Assembly (NCBI RefSeq): GCF_003664125.1
Contig: NZ_RCCP01000001.1
Span: forward strand, 1,488,001-1,552,000
Direction of reading: 5' to 3'
Source of the DNA: Planococcus citreus
Lineage (GTDB): Bacteria; Bacillota; Bacilli; Bacillales_A; Planococcaceae
Length of the DNA: 64,000 nucleotides
The translations under genes and the position numbers were made by a program. Positions 8,225 to 15,424 of the stretch are shown here, piece after piece. The notes below the pieces were generated by a model that saw nothing but the letters and a program-made list of their open reading frames with translations, did no database searches and was not told the DNA's origin. Every line of letters starts with the position of its first letter. Positions within the stretch are counted from its first letter, which is position 1.

Positions 8225-9248
8225 AGCCGTTCGACTCCGATACTTTCGTATAGGCGCGTGATTTCTGTTCGAAGAAATCCGACTTCGTGCTGTTCATCAT
8301 ATCGTCGCCGAAGACGCGGATCCATGGCATCGGGTTATCGCGTGTTTCATAGAGGTTGCCGAGGCCGATTTGGCGCAGTCGCTTGTTTGCCAAATACTCG
8401 ACGTATTCGTTGAACTCATCCAGATCCAGGCCGTCGATCTCCCCTAGGATATGCTGTGCCCATTCTTTTTCGAGTTCGACGGCGTGCGCTACTTCATCGC
8501 GGATCCAGTCGTTCATCTCATCTGTCGCGAGTTCCGGGTTTTCTGCAATCAAGATACGGATAAACTGGGAAACGAAATAGGCGTGCTGCATTTCATCACG
8601 CTGGATATAGCTGATCATCGTGCTCGTTTTGAGCATTTTCTGCTGGCGCGCGAGGTGGTAGAAAAACGCAAAGCCGGCATAGAAATAAATGCCTTCCAAA
8701 TTAATCGAATTGACCGCAAGCTTCAATAAGTTTTTCAAATCAGGCTCGGTGCGGAAGGCTTCGTACGCAGACAAGATCCGTGCGTTGCGCTTTCTGACGA
8801 GCGGGTCGTTCTTCGCTTCATCAAAGCGCCGGTTCTGTTCATCGAGCGGCACGAGCGAGCTGAGCACGTAGGAATACGACTCGGTATGGACCGCTTCCTG
8901 CTGGGCGATGACGGCAAAAATCGACTTGAAGCTCGAATCGCTGATATAGTCCATGACTTGAGTCATCGTCGGGGTCTGCAGGCTGTCGAGAGACGCGAGC
9001 TGCGTGTTGATGCGCAAAAAGACATCTTTCTCGGTATCCGATAGGGAGTCCCAATTTTTAATATCATCCTGCATATTGATTTCCTGCGCTTTCCAGAAGT
9101 TCGCGAGCAGCGCTTGGTACAATTCATACATATGCGGATGGGCGATGTCATTCCAATTGAGCAAGCCGGAGCTCGCCCCGCCGACAATGGCGGTCGAGCG
9201 GTTCGGTGCATCCGGATCCATCAATGGTTGTTTCGTTAAAGTTTGCAT
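8211..9248 (-). CDS. nrdF: ribonucleotide reductase class I, radical (beta) subunit
   Basis: Carries the metal site and tyrosyl radical for deoxynucleotide synthesis. Numbering from the ATG at 9248, ligand candidates are Asp61/62 (M-Q-D-D-I), Glu118 and His121 (E-A-V-H), Glu185 (L-E-G-I), Glu219 and His222 (D-E-M-Q-H), and the radical tyrosine is Tyr125 (H-T-E-S-Y). All are present, so it is a tyrosyl-radical type, not a mismetallated or radical-less variant. I prefer the ATG at 9248 (M-Q-T-L-T-K-Q), 9 nt after AAGGAAGG; an ATG 9 nt earlier abuts that site. Only 15 nt separate it from nrdE. The lack of an ATP-cone in the partner and the flavodoxin next door point to class Ib. Confidence 0.92.
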   Translation of the reverse strand: MQTLTKQPLMDPDAPNRSTAIVGGASSGLLNWNDIAHPHMYELYQALLANFWKAQEINMQDDIKNWDSLSDTEKDVFLRINTQLASLDSLQTPTMTQVMDYISDSSFKSIFAVIAQQEAVHTESYSYVLSSLVPLDEQNRRFDEAKNDPLVRKRNARILSAYEAFRTEPDLKNLLKLAVNSINLEGIYFYAGFAFFYHLARQQKMLKTSTMISYIQRDEMQHAYFVSQFIRILIAENPELATDEMNDWIRDEVAHAVELEKEWAQHILGEIDGLDLDEFNEYVEYLANKRLRQIGLGNLYETRDNPMPWIRVFGDDMMNSTKSDFFEQKSRAYTKVSESNGFDEL

Positions 9249-9263
9249 ACTCCTCATCCTTCC

Positions 9264-11441
9264 TTAGCTTTCACATGCCTCGCATGCTTCGATTTCTTCC
9301 TGCGACGTGCTGCGCACATAATAGCTCGTCTTCAATCCGCAATTCCACGCTTCGAGGTGCAACTCCAGCAATTCCTTGGCGCGGATCGTGTGCGGCACAT
9401 ACAAATTAAAGCTGATCGACTGGTCGATATGGCGCTGTCTCGCGGCATTTTGGCGGATGCTCCATTTTTGGTCCAGCACGTGGCGTGCGCGGCGATAATA
9501 GTCATATGTCCGGTGATTTAAATCCGGTGCCGTTACATTAAAGCGGAAATTCTTTTTCTCTTCTGCGTATTCGACGGCATACAGCGGATCGATGCCGTCT
9601 GTCGAACCGCCGATTTTAGCGGTCGACGAGTTCGGCGCGACAGCCATCATCCAGCCATTGCGGACGCCGGATGCTGCAACTTTTCGGCGCAATGCGTCCC
9701 AGCGTTCGCCCTTGTAGCTGCGGCGCTCGAAATACTCGCCGGTATGCCATTCAGAACCTGTGAATTCACTGAAGGCGCCTTTTTCTTCCGCCAGTCCCGC
9801 TGATGCGCGGATGGCGTGCCAAGCGATTTCTTCATACAATGTATCGGCATAATCGACCGCTTCTTGCGTTTCCCAATGGATGCCGCGAAGCGCGAGCAAG
9901 TGGTGCCAACCGAATGAACCCATTCCAACGGCGCGATATTTTAGGTTCGTCACTTCCGCCTGGCCGACCGAAATGGTATTCAAGTCGATGACATTATCAA
10001 GCATGCGCAATTGAATCGGGATGAGACGGGACAAGACGTTCGCTTGGACTGCTCTTGGCAAGTTGATCGACGACAAATTGCAGACGACGAAATCGCCCGG
10101 TTTGCGCACAGTGACCAAATTGCCTTCTTCGTCTTTGTATTCTTTGATGATTTCAGTCGGCGACATGTTCTGTGCGATTTCACTGCACAGATTGCTGCAG
10201 TAGATGGACGTTTTGCCGATGCCGCGCAAGTGCTTGTTCGGGTTTTGGCGATTCACTTCGTCGCGGTAGAACATATACGGCGTGCCGGTCTCAAGCTGCG
10301 ACACCATGATGCGCGCCATAACGTCCATTGCACGGAACGATTTTCTTGCCAATAAAGGATGGTTAACCGCTTCTTCGTATTTTTCCGTAAAGTATTTACG
10401 GTCCGTTTCGTCATAGAAATCTTCCAGGCCAAGCGGATTGCCCTGATCGTCTTTCCATCCCATCACTTGCTTAACTTCGTGCGGGCAGAATGTATGCCAT
10501 TCACCGATGCTGCGGCCATTTTCATCTGTTTCCTGCAATTTTTGCATAAACAAATCCGGAATCGAGACGCCGGTAAAAATATCGTGTGCTTTGCGGCGCT
10601 CATCGCCATTGTTCGTTTTCAAATCCAGGAAGCCGTTCATGATGTCTTTATGGAACACGTCCAAATAGACGGCCACTGCGCCTTGGCGCTGGCCAAGTTG
10701 GTCGACGCTGACTGCGGTGTCGTTGAGCAGGCGGATCCACGGAATAACGCCGGATGAATTGCCTTTGAATTTGCGGATGTCCGAGCCGAGTGCGCGCACT
10801 TTTCCGTAATAGACACCGAGACCGCCGCCGTCTTTGCTCAGGCGCGCGACATCCCAGTTGTTCTGGTAAATGCCATCAAGCGAATCCGCTACGGTGTCGA
10901 TAAAGCACGAAGACAGTTGCCCGAAGCTTTTCCCGGCATTCGATAAAGTCGGCGTCGCCACCGTCATATACAAATTGCTCATCGCCCAATACGCTTCCTT
11001 GACGAGTTCCAAGCGGCTCACTTTCGGTTCTTTTTGCATCAAAGTCATCGCGATGATGAGAAAGCGCTCCTGCGGCAATTCCCACACACGGCCGTCATAG
11101 TCTTTTGCCAAATAACGGTCCGCCAGCAAGAACAATCCTATGTAATTGAACAATTCATCGCGCTCCGGTGAAATTTCTTGTCCCAATAGGCGAATCTCGT
11201 CTTCGGAGTAAGCTTCCAATAAATCTTTCGAATAAATGCCAAGTCGGCTAAGCCCGTAAATCAATCCGTAAAAATCATCGTATTTGTTCGCTGCGCTGTA
11301 GCCGCGCGTTTGTGCCGCTTGCTCGTATAATTTCTCCAAATATAATCCTGCCGCCTCAAACGTCCAATGCGGTTCGTCCATCGACACCCGGTCTAATGCA
11401 TCTTGAATTTTTCTATCGCGCTCTACTGCTCCTAAAGTCAT
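9264..11441 (-). CDS. nrdE: ribonucleotide reductase class I, catalytic (alpha) subunit
   Basis: 725-residue catalytic subunit reducing ribonucleoside diphosphates. Active-site residues are all visible: Cys179 (L-S-S-C-F) and Cys454 (V-V-C-N-L-S-S) as the redox pair, Asn417-Cys419-Glu421 (S-N-L-C-S-E) for the thiyl radical and base, Tyr707-Tyr708 for radical transfer and Cys720/Cys723 (C-E-A-C) at the swinging C-terminus. The catalytic fold begins within about 25 residues of the start, so there is no N-terminal ATP-cone and no overall dATP switch of the usual type. ATG at 11441 with AAAGGAG 10 nt upstream; the thioesterase stop is 1 nt away. Expression should follow the B12 riboswitch upstream of the operon. 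Confidence 0.94.
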   Translation of the reverse strand: MTLGAVERDRKIQDALDRVSMDEPHWTFEAAGLYLEKLYEQAAQTRGYSAANKYDDFYGLIYGLSRLGIYSKDLLEAYSEDEIRLLGQEISPERDELFNYIGLFLLADRYLAKDYDGRVWELPQERFLIIAMTLMQKEPKVSRLELVKEAYWAMSNLYMTVATPTLSNAGKSFGQLSSCFIDTVADSLDGIYQNNWDVARLSKDGGGLGVYYGKVRALGSDIRKFKGNSSGVIPWIRLLNDTAVSVDQLGQRQGAVAVYLDVFHKDIMNGFLDLKTNNGDERRKAHDIFTGVSIPDLFMQKLQETDENGRSIGEWHTFCPHEVKQVMGWKDDQGNPLGLEDFYDETDRKYFTEKYEEAVNHPLLARKSFRAMDVMARIMVSQLETGTPYMFYRDEVNRQNPNKHLRGIGKTSIYCSNLCSEIAQNMSPTEIIKEYKDEEGNLVTVRKPGDFVVCNLSSINLPRAVQANVLSRLIPIQLRMLDNVIDLNTISVGQAEVTNLKYRAVGMGSFGWHHLLALRGIHWETQEAVDYADTLYEEIAWHAIRASAGLAEEKGAFSEFTGSEWHTGEYFERRSYKGERWDALRRKVAASGVRNGWMMAVAPNSSTAKIGGSTDGIDPLYAVEYAEEKKNFRFNVTAPDLNHRTYDYYRRARHVLDQKWSIRQNAARQRHIDQSISFNLYVPHTIRAKELLELHLEAWNCGLKTSYYVRSTSQEEIEACEACES

Positions 11442-11442
11442 T

Positions 11443-11931
11443 TCAACACAGCTCCTTTGCGTATTCGTTTGCTATCATTCGGCGTTCTTTTCGTTCCTGT
11501 GCGTTCTCAAATAACCGTTTTTCATTTTCCGTTTCCGGCACCACACTCGCGACCGGCGTCGGACGGCCTTCTGCGTCCACTGCGACCATCGTCAAGATCG
11601 AAGTGGTCGTTAAGCTGCGCGTGCCGCTTTCGATGTGCTGGCATTCCGCTTTGACGTATACTTCCATCGAAGTACGTCCTGTCGAAATGACGACGCCTTC
11701 CAAGATCAAGATATCGCCGACTTTTGCCGAGGATAGGAAATTGACGTTGTCGATCGATGCGGTCACGACTGCGCGCCGGCTATGTTTCATTGCCGAGATG
11801 GCGGCGATTTCGTCGATATACGCGAGGACGGTGCCCCCGAAAATCGTGCCCATATGATTGGTATCCGGCGGCAAGACGAGCCGGGACTGGATGGTCCTGG
11901 ATACGCCAGCCGGAAGTTGTTCTCTATCCAT
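11443..11931 (-). CDS. acyl-CoA thioesterase (hotdog fold, YkhA-like), first gene of the nrd operon
   Basis: 162-residue hotdog hydrolase cleaving acyl-CoA to acid and CoA. The block P-P-D-T-N-H-M-G-T-I-F-G-G near residue 25 and Y-I-D-E-I-A-A carry the family's Asn/His and Asp active-site pattern; the C-terminus matches the Bacillus YkhA/BACH group (V-P-E-T-E-N-E-K). ATG at 11931 follows AAGGAGG by 8 nt; a longer frame to 12030 runs through the terminator hairpin and is not real. Directly coupled to nrdE and therefore under the same cobalamin riboswitch, which is an odd place for a thioesterase. Confidence 0.85.
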   Translation of the reverse strand: MDREQLPAGVSRTIQSRLVLPPDTNHMGTIFGGTVLAYIDEIAAISAMKHSRRAVVTASIDNVNFLSSAKVGDILILEGVVISTGRTSMEVYVKAECQHIESGTRSLTTTSILTMVAVDAEGRPTPVASVVPETENEKRLFENAQERKERRMIANEYAKELC

Positions 11932-11949
11932 AACGACTTCCTCCTTATA

Positions 11950-11988
11950 AAAACACAAAAGCCCCCACTCTCCGGAGAGAATGGGGGC
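11950..11988 (-). terminator. riboswitch-controlled terminator before the nrd operon
   Basis: On the minus strand GCCCCCATTCTC pairs with GAGAGTGGGGGC (single mismatch) and is followed by TTTTGTGTTTTTA, ending 8 nt before the Shine-Dalgarno of the thioesterase gene. Placed downstream of the cobalamin aptamer, it is the expected expression platform. Confidence 0.88.
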
Positions 11989-12074
11989 ATAAACGCAAGT
12001 TAATGAAGTGGGCACACTTGGGCCGCACAAACCAAACCTTTGTCATCCTTCCCAATTCCCGGAGAAGTGCAAAA

Positions 12075-12240
12075 CGACAACAGAGGCAGGTCTCCTGGCT
12101 CGCGCGTCACTCTCCCCATGCCCTTCCCGTCCATTGGACAGTGGGATTTCATGGTTCGTCTGCGCTTACAGTTGCGGGAACAGCTCCGGGATTTCACCGG
12201 ATTCCCTATTCAGCCCGTAGTGGGCACCTTTGTTGCGGTA
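12075..12240 (-). promoter_or_regulatory. cobalamin (B12) riboswitch
   Basis: Read on the minus strand, the conserved blocks occur in the right order: AAAGGTGCC near 12230, GGGAATCCGGTGAAATCC, then GAGCTGTTCCCGCAACTGTAA, CCACTGT, GGGAAGGGC, and finally the B12 box GCCAGGAGACCTGCC at 12085-12099. CAACA near 12235 and TGTTG near 12078 close the P1 helix. It lies between an NrdR-boxed promoter region and an intrinsic terminator and heads the operon thioesterase-nrdE-nrdF-flavodoxin. Ligand-bound RNA is expected to terminate transcription when adenosylcobalamin is plentiful. Confidence 0.95.
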
Positions 12241-12287
12241 TCACTATATATGGTGTTGAATTTTTACATCATCACCAAATCTTGTAG
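12241..12287 (-). promoter_or_regulatory. tandem NrdR boxes at the nrd promoter
   Basis: Two imperfect palindromes of the NrdR type (consensus ACACWATATATWGTGT). On the minus strand the proximal one at 12241-12256 reads ACACCATATATAGTGA (14 of 16 match); the distal one at 12272-12287 is weaker. Their starts are 31 bp apart, the three-turn spacing typical of NrdR sites. TATATA or TATAGT inside the proximal box may be the -10. I see no good -35. Confidence 0.75.
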
Positions 12288-12443
12288 TTTCACTATAGAC
12301 CAGTTCGAATTTCGTCGCAAGGATTTTCTCGTACTTCCTGCAGAAAGTGAAAAAGGGTCTAGTCGGTGGCAGGTTTTTCGTATAAAACTTTCAATTTGTA
12401 GTTATTTTTTGATACGAGGTTCTTCAAACTTTCTGTTTCTGTG
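12288..12443. other. intergenic stretch, nothing recognised
   Basis: AT-rich spacer between the NrdR boxes and the first repeat copy. No ribosome-site-led frame, no strong hairpin and no promoter that I would call. Confidence 0.5.
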
Positions 12444-12690
12444 AAGATAGCGAGGGTTTTCTTGTAGAATCCATATAGTGTTGTGATTGTGCATCATCTT
12501 GGTAGTCGCCAGCCTGCTTTGGGTTGGCCTTTGGCAGTAAGCTAGAAAGACCGTCTGTCTTACTGCGTCGGCTCACCCTTGTCGCTGACCGGCTAAGATA
12601 TTTCATAAACTCTTGTATGTCTAATTAAATCTGCTCCTTTAGATAGTTGCCGGCTAGTGGGGAAATCACTTCCCGGATTGAGCTTGTAAT
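12444..12690 (+). repeat. interspersed repeat, copy A (about 247 bp)
   Basis: Matches copies B and C further right in the same orientation: GATAGC...GGGTT at the left, TTGGTAGTCGCC, TTTGGGTTGGCC, a hairpin, GTCGGCTCACCC, CTGACCGGCTAAG, ATTTCAT, AATCTGCT, TTGCCGGCTAGTGGGG and CACTTCCCGGATT at the right. The central hairpin stem is GCAGTAAG/CTTACTGC here against GCCGTAAG/CTTACGGC in copy B: a compensatory double change. The frame shared by B and C is broken here by a TAG. Confidence 0.8.
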
Positions 12691-12692
12691 TA

Positions 12693-12782
12693 GGTAGTAA
12701 GAGATTGATTATGGAATCGTTCCGGTGTTTTAATTGTGCTTCGGCTTCATAGTCGCTGTCTTGCTTTGGTGCAGCCTGCAAC
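12693..12782 (+). repeat. truncated repeat copy A'
   Basis: Degenerate copy of only the left third of the repeat, immediately after copy A in tandem: the segment CATAGTCGC...TTGCTTTGG...GCAGCCT mirrors TGGTAGTCGCC...CTTTGGGTTGGCCT. The central hairpin and right part are missing. Confidence 0.5.
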
Positions 12783-12813
12783 AAAATCCCCGCCGCTTTC
12801 CACCACCATTTCT

Positions 12814-12827
12814 ATTTCCCGGGAAAT
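12814..12827. promoter_or_regulatory. Noc (nucleoid occlusion) binding site
   Basis: Perfect palindrome ATTTCCCGGGAAAT, identical to the Noc-binding sequence defined in Bacillus subtilis. It is intergenic, next to the terminator of a small basic protein gene. A second perfect copy is at 50005-50018. Confidence 0.8.
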
Positions 12828-12856
12828 AAAAAGGCCGCGCAATTGCCTGCGCGGCT
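12826..12856 (-). terminator. terminator of the small basic protein gene
   Basis: GCCGCGCA/TGCGCGGC hairpin with TTTTTATTT on the minus strand, starting 5 nt after the stop codon. Its T-run abuts the Noc palindrome. Confidence 0.85.
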
Positions 12857-12860
12857 CTGT

Positions 12861-13049
12861 TTATCCATCGACCCATTCAGATTCAGCTTCTGGCTGTTTC
12901 CCTTTTTGGTTCGTGGCTTCTTTATTGTCTTTGCTTGTATACGGCTTAAAACTTTTGGCTTTGTTTTTGCCTTTTTCCCAACGGTTCCAGCCTTTTTTGC
13001 CGGTTCCTTGGCCTACGCCGCTTTTTGATTTTGCTTTCGCTTTGCCCAT
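12861..13049 (-). CDS. small basic Lys/Gly-rich protein
   Basis: 62 residues from the ATG at 13049, 8 nt after GGGAG. Very basic and low in complexity: M-G-K-A-K-A-K-S-K-S-G, then G-Q-G-T-G-K-K-G-W-N-R-W-E, then Lys-rich and finally an acidic end E-S-E-W-V-D-G. The G-T-G-K-K-G-W-N-R-W block resembles a small Bacillus family I recall as DUF3934, but I cannot verify that. A role with nucleic acid is possible from charge alone. Own terminator follows. Confidence 0.7.
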   Translation of the reverse strand: MGKAKAKSKSGVGQGTGKKGWNRWEKGKNKAKSFKPYTSKDNKEATNQKGKQPEAESEWVDG

Positions 13050-13121
13050 TTCTTTCACTCCCGTTCACTCATCGTGACGTTCAGCTTACCACATCCCGCC
13101 GCTTTCGTGAACAGTTCGTGT

Positions 13122-13601
13122 TTAGGCCTCGAGCACTTTCTGGATGTCTTTGTGCATCGAATCGGGTGTATCTTTCGGTGCGAACCTCGCCACGACTTTG
13201 CCATTCGGGTCGACAAGGAACTTCGTGAAATTCCATTTGATGCCGCTCGACAGAAAGCCTTTCGTGTTCGACGTCAAATGATCGAATAAAGGATGCGCAT
13301 CCTTTCCGTTCACTTTGATGATGTCGTGCATCGGGAACGTGACGCCGTAAGTCATGCGGCACGACGATTCGGCATCGGCCGCTTCCCCGACTTCCTGGCC
13401 GAACTGATCGGACGGAAAGCCAAGTACGACTAGGCCTTCATCTTTGTAGCGCTGGTAAATCTTTTCGAGGCCGTCAAACTGGCCGCGCAGGCCGCATTTG
13501 GTCGCCGTGTTGACGATGACCATCGGCTGGCCTTTGTAGCGTTCGAGCTTATACTCTTCCCCGCTGGCATCGGTGACCTTAATATCATAGATTCCCATCA
13601 T
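13122..13601 (-). CDS. bsaA: glutathione peroxidase-family thiol peroxidase
   Basis: 159-residue peroxidase of the non-selenium GPx family, reducing hydroperoxides probably with thioredoxin or bacillithiol rather than glutathione. Cys36 in N-T-A-T-K-C-G is the peroxidatic residue, with Gln66 (F-P-S-D-Q-F) and Trp123-Asn124 (K-W-N-F-T-K-F) completing the catalytic tetrad. A second cysteine near residue 81 may resolve the sulfenate. ATG at 13601 with AGGAGTG upstream. It lies beside ohrR-ohr, making a small peroxide-defence cluster. Confidence 0.92.
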   Translation of the reverse strand: MMGIYDIKVTDASGEEYKLERYKGQPMVIVNTATKCGLRGQFDGLEKIYQRYKDEGLVVLGFPSDQFGQEVGEAADAESSCRMTYGVTFPMHDIIKVNGKDAHPLFDHLTSNTKGFLSSGIKWNFTKFLVDPNGKVVARFAPKDTPDSMHKDIQKVLEA

Positions 13602-13626
13602 TCATCACTCCTGTTTCCATGAATTT

Positions 13627-14064
13627 TCACAGATCCATCTCGCCGAAAAATGCATTTAAGGCTTTCAAGTTATTCATCAGTTCGATGGCATTGACATCGA
13701 GATAATTGCAGCTGGTGATCTTGTCGTGAATGGCCTGCTCAATCGGCTTTTCATCCGCACGCGACTTTTCCGTCAAAGAAATCCGGAAAGCGCGGCGGTC
13801 TTCAGCCGATTGTTCTTTCACGATGCGGCCATTTTGAATCATCCGGTTGATGATCGGGTTGAGCGTGCCGGTGCCGAGGCCGAGTTGCCCACCGATTTCT
13901 TTCATCGTCAAGCCGTCTTCTTCCCACAACACGAGCAAGACCAAGTACTGCGTAAAGGTCAGGCCAAACGGTTCTAAGGTCTTCGCATAAAGTTTCGAGA
14001 AATTGCTCGACGCTTTATACACTTCAAAGCATAGTTGCTGTTCCAGCTTGGTTGGTTTGTCCAT
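13627..14064 (-). CDS. ohrR: organic-peroxide sensing MarR-family repressor OhrR
   Basis: 145-residue winged-helix repressor. The single N-terminal sensing cysteine is Cys12 (Q-Q-L-C-F-E-V-Y), oxidation of which releases DNA in the OhrR family; the recognition region reads T-M-K-E-I-G-G-Q-L-G-L-G-T-G-T-L-N-P-I and the wing S-A-E-D-R-R-A. ATG preceded by AGGTGATG. It follows ohr by 20 nt on the same strand, so it should repress its own operon through the sites at 14528-14565. Confidence 0.92.
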   Translation of the reverse strand: MDKPTKLEQQLCFEVYKASSNFSKLYAKTLEPFGLTFTQYLVLLVLWEEDGLTMKEIGGQLGLGTGTLNPIINRMIQNGRIVKEQSAEDRRAFRISLTEKSRADEKPIEQAIHDKITSCNYLDVNAIELMNNLKALNAFFGEMDL

Positions 14065-14084
14065 GTCATCACCTGTTTTTCTGC

Positions 14085-14504
14085 TTATCGAACGACAATC
14101 TCCACGTCCACTGAATCTTTAATGGCTTTGGAATATGGGCAATACGCGTGGGCTTTGTCGACATACTCCTGTTTCTTGCTGTCTTCCAGTCCGTCGATAT
14201 CCACTTCGAGGCGCACTGCGAGTTTCACGCCGCCGTCTGTTTTATCGCCCAGCAAGGAAACCGTCGCTGTGACTTCGCTGTTCGTTACTTCCACTTTATC
14301 ACGTTCCAACACGAAGTCCAACGCGCTGTTGAAGCAAGAGCTGTAGCCTGCTGCAAACAATTGCTCAGGGTTCGTCGCTGTATTCGGTTGGCCGCCAAGC
14401 GCGACTGGCTTTGCCACGTCAAGATTGAAAATATTATCCGGCGAATAAACTGTGCCTTCGCGTCCACCGCTGTTGATCATCGTCGTTTCAAAAATTGGTT
14501 TCAT
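14085..14504 (-). CDS. ohr: organic hydroperoxide resistance protein Ohr
   Basis: 139-residue OsmC/Ohr-fold peroxidase that reduces organic hydroperoxides. Both catalytic cysteines are present: Cys57 in G-Y-S-S-C-F-N and Cys122 in A-Y-C-P-Y-S. The N-terminus contains the family's G-R-E-G-T-V-Y-S and the Q-L-F-A-A-G segment. ATG at 14504 with TTGGAGGG upstream. First gene of the ohr-ohrR unit. Confidence 0.94.
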   Translation of the reverse strand: MKPIFETTMINSGGREGTVYSPDNIFNLDVAKPVALGGQPNTATNPEQLFAAGYSSCFNSALDFVLERDKVEVTNSEVTATVSLLGDKTDGGVKLAVRLEVDIDGLEDSKKQEYVDKAHAYCPYSKAIKDSVDVEIVVR

Positions 14505-14522
14505 TTTTATATCCCTCCAAGA

Positions 14523-14565
14523 ATTATATCTTACACGATCTATATTAATTTAAATCGTACACGAT
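14523..14565 (-). promoter_or_regulatory. ohr promoter -10 with candidate OhrR operators
   Basis: A TATAAT -10 lies at 14523-14528 (minus strand). Two related 12-mers overlap or flank it: ATCGTGTACGAT at 14554-14565, itself an ATCGT-gt-ACGAT palindrome, and ATCGTGTAAGAT at 14528-14539. Paired AT-rich operators near the promoter fit OhrR repression; the exact recognition sequence is inference. Confidence 0.6.
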
Positions 14566-14589
14566 GTAAAATGAAACGCTTTGGTTTTG

Positions 14590-14626
14590 TCCAAAAGAAA
14601 AATCCCGGATGCAAGATCCGGGATTT
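14590..14626 (-). terminator. terminator of the methyltransferase-like gene
   Basis: AAATCCCGGAT/ATCCGGGATTT hairpin followed by TTTTTCTTTT on the minus strand. Confidence 0.88.
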
Positions 14627-14654
14627 CCATTTTTTTATTCGCGATAGCTGAGCT

Positions 14655-15209
14655 TCAATAAATATAAGGAATCAAGCGGGCGCGGTGCTTCATCCATTCC
14701 TTATACTCGGGGCCGAACTTTTCGACGAGCAAGGCTTCTTCGTGCTGCATGCGTTTATTGAGTGCAAAAGCGAGAAATAAGCCTCCGGCAATCGCCGCGA
14801 TTAGGCTCGTAAAGAATAGTGCCATGCCGATGCCAATCAAGAACAAGCCGGTATAAAGCGGGTGGCGCAGCTTGCGGTAAGGGCCGCTGCTGACGATCGT
14901 ATCGCCTTCCCTAACCGTCACGTGGCGTGTAAATTGTGATTTTAAATGAATGATTCCCCAAAATCGCAAAAAGACGCCGACAATAAGAAGCACGAGCCCA
15001 ATCGGCCTGAGCACCGATGCAATTTCAGTTTCTGCTAGCTCCTGAAGCCAAAAACCAACCACGATGGTGGCGAGCAACGACAACAGAATCCCAAAGAATG
15101 TCTTTTTTTCGACCGGGTCGCCTTGCCCGGTCTCACGGTTTTTAAAAACGATGAATTCGACCAGCCAGATAACGCTCACGGCGGTGAAAACCCAGTCCAT
15201 CCACCCCAT
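14655..15209 (-). CDS. isoprenylcysteine carboxyl methyltransferase-like membrane protein
   Basis: About 184 residues with five or so hydrophobic segments. The C-terminal block S-S-G-P-Y-R-K-L-R-H-P-L-Y-T-G, then R-M-Q-H-E-E-A-L-L, is the SAM-binding signature shared by ICMT and phospholipid N-methyltransferase-like families. I start at the ATG at 15209 because AAAGAGGTG is 6-7 nt before it; a GTG 9 nt earlier overlaps that site. The substrate in bacteria is unknown. Single-gene unit with its own terminator. Confidence 0.82.
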   Translation of the reverse strand: MGWMDWVFTAVSVIWLVEFIVFKNRETGQGDPVEKKTFFGILLSLLATIVVGFWLQELAETEIASVLRPIGLVLLIVGVFLRFWGIIHLKSQFTRHVTVREGDTIVSSGPYRKLRHPLYTGLFLIGIGMALFFTSLIAAIAGGLFLAFALNKRMQHEEALLVEKFGPEYKEWMKHRARLIPYIY

Positions 15210-15284
15210 CACATCCACCTCTTTCTTCTCCTTAAAATACTATAGAAGATGCCGCTCAAATACAATTTCCAACTTGTGGCGCAT

Positions 15285-15320
15285 AGAAAAAAGCTGCCCC
15301 GGCGCATTGCCGGAACAGCT
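15285..15320 (-). terminator. terminator of the ba3 oxidase operon
   Basis: AGCTGTTCCGGC and GCCGGGGCAGCT form the stem, followed by TTTTTTC on the minus strand, right after the 28-codon gene. Confidence 0.85.
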
Positions 15321-15325
15321 CTTCT

Positions 15326-15412
15326 TTAGTCTTCGTCCGTCACCGACAACTCAACGAGCATCGCGGTGAAAACGATAAAAATGGCCATTAATGCGATTAC
15401 CATCGTGAACAT
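15326..15412 (-). CDS. 28-residue single-helix protein at the end of the oxidase operon
   Basis: ATG at 15412 preceded by GGTAGGAGTTGAGGACA, 12 nt after the oxidase subunit I stop, and followed at once by the operon terminator. Predicted protein M-F-T-M-V-I-A-L-M-A-I-F, more hydrophobics, then L-V-E-L-S-V-T-D-E-D: one membrane helix with a short acidic tail. Position and shape suggest a tiny accessory oxidase subunit. I recognise no family. Confidence 0.65.
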   Translation of the reverse strand: MFTMVIALMAIFIVFTAMLVELSVTDED

Positions 15413-15424
15413 TGTCCTCAACTC

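Noticed and set aside
12736..13077. Plus-strand 113-codon frame over the small basic protein gene
   Set aside because: No ribosome site, runs antisense through a terminator and the Noc site; the minus-strand gene has a ribosome site, basic composition and its own terminator.
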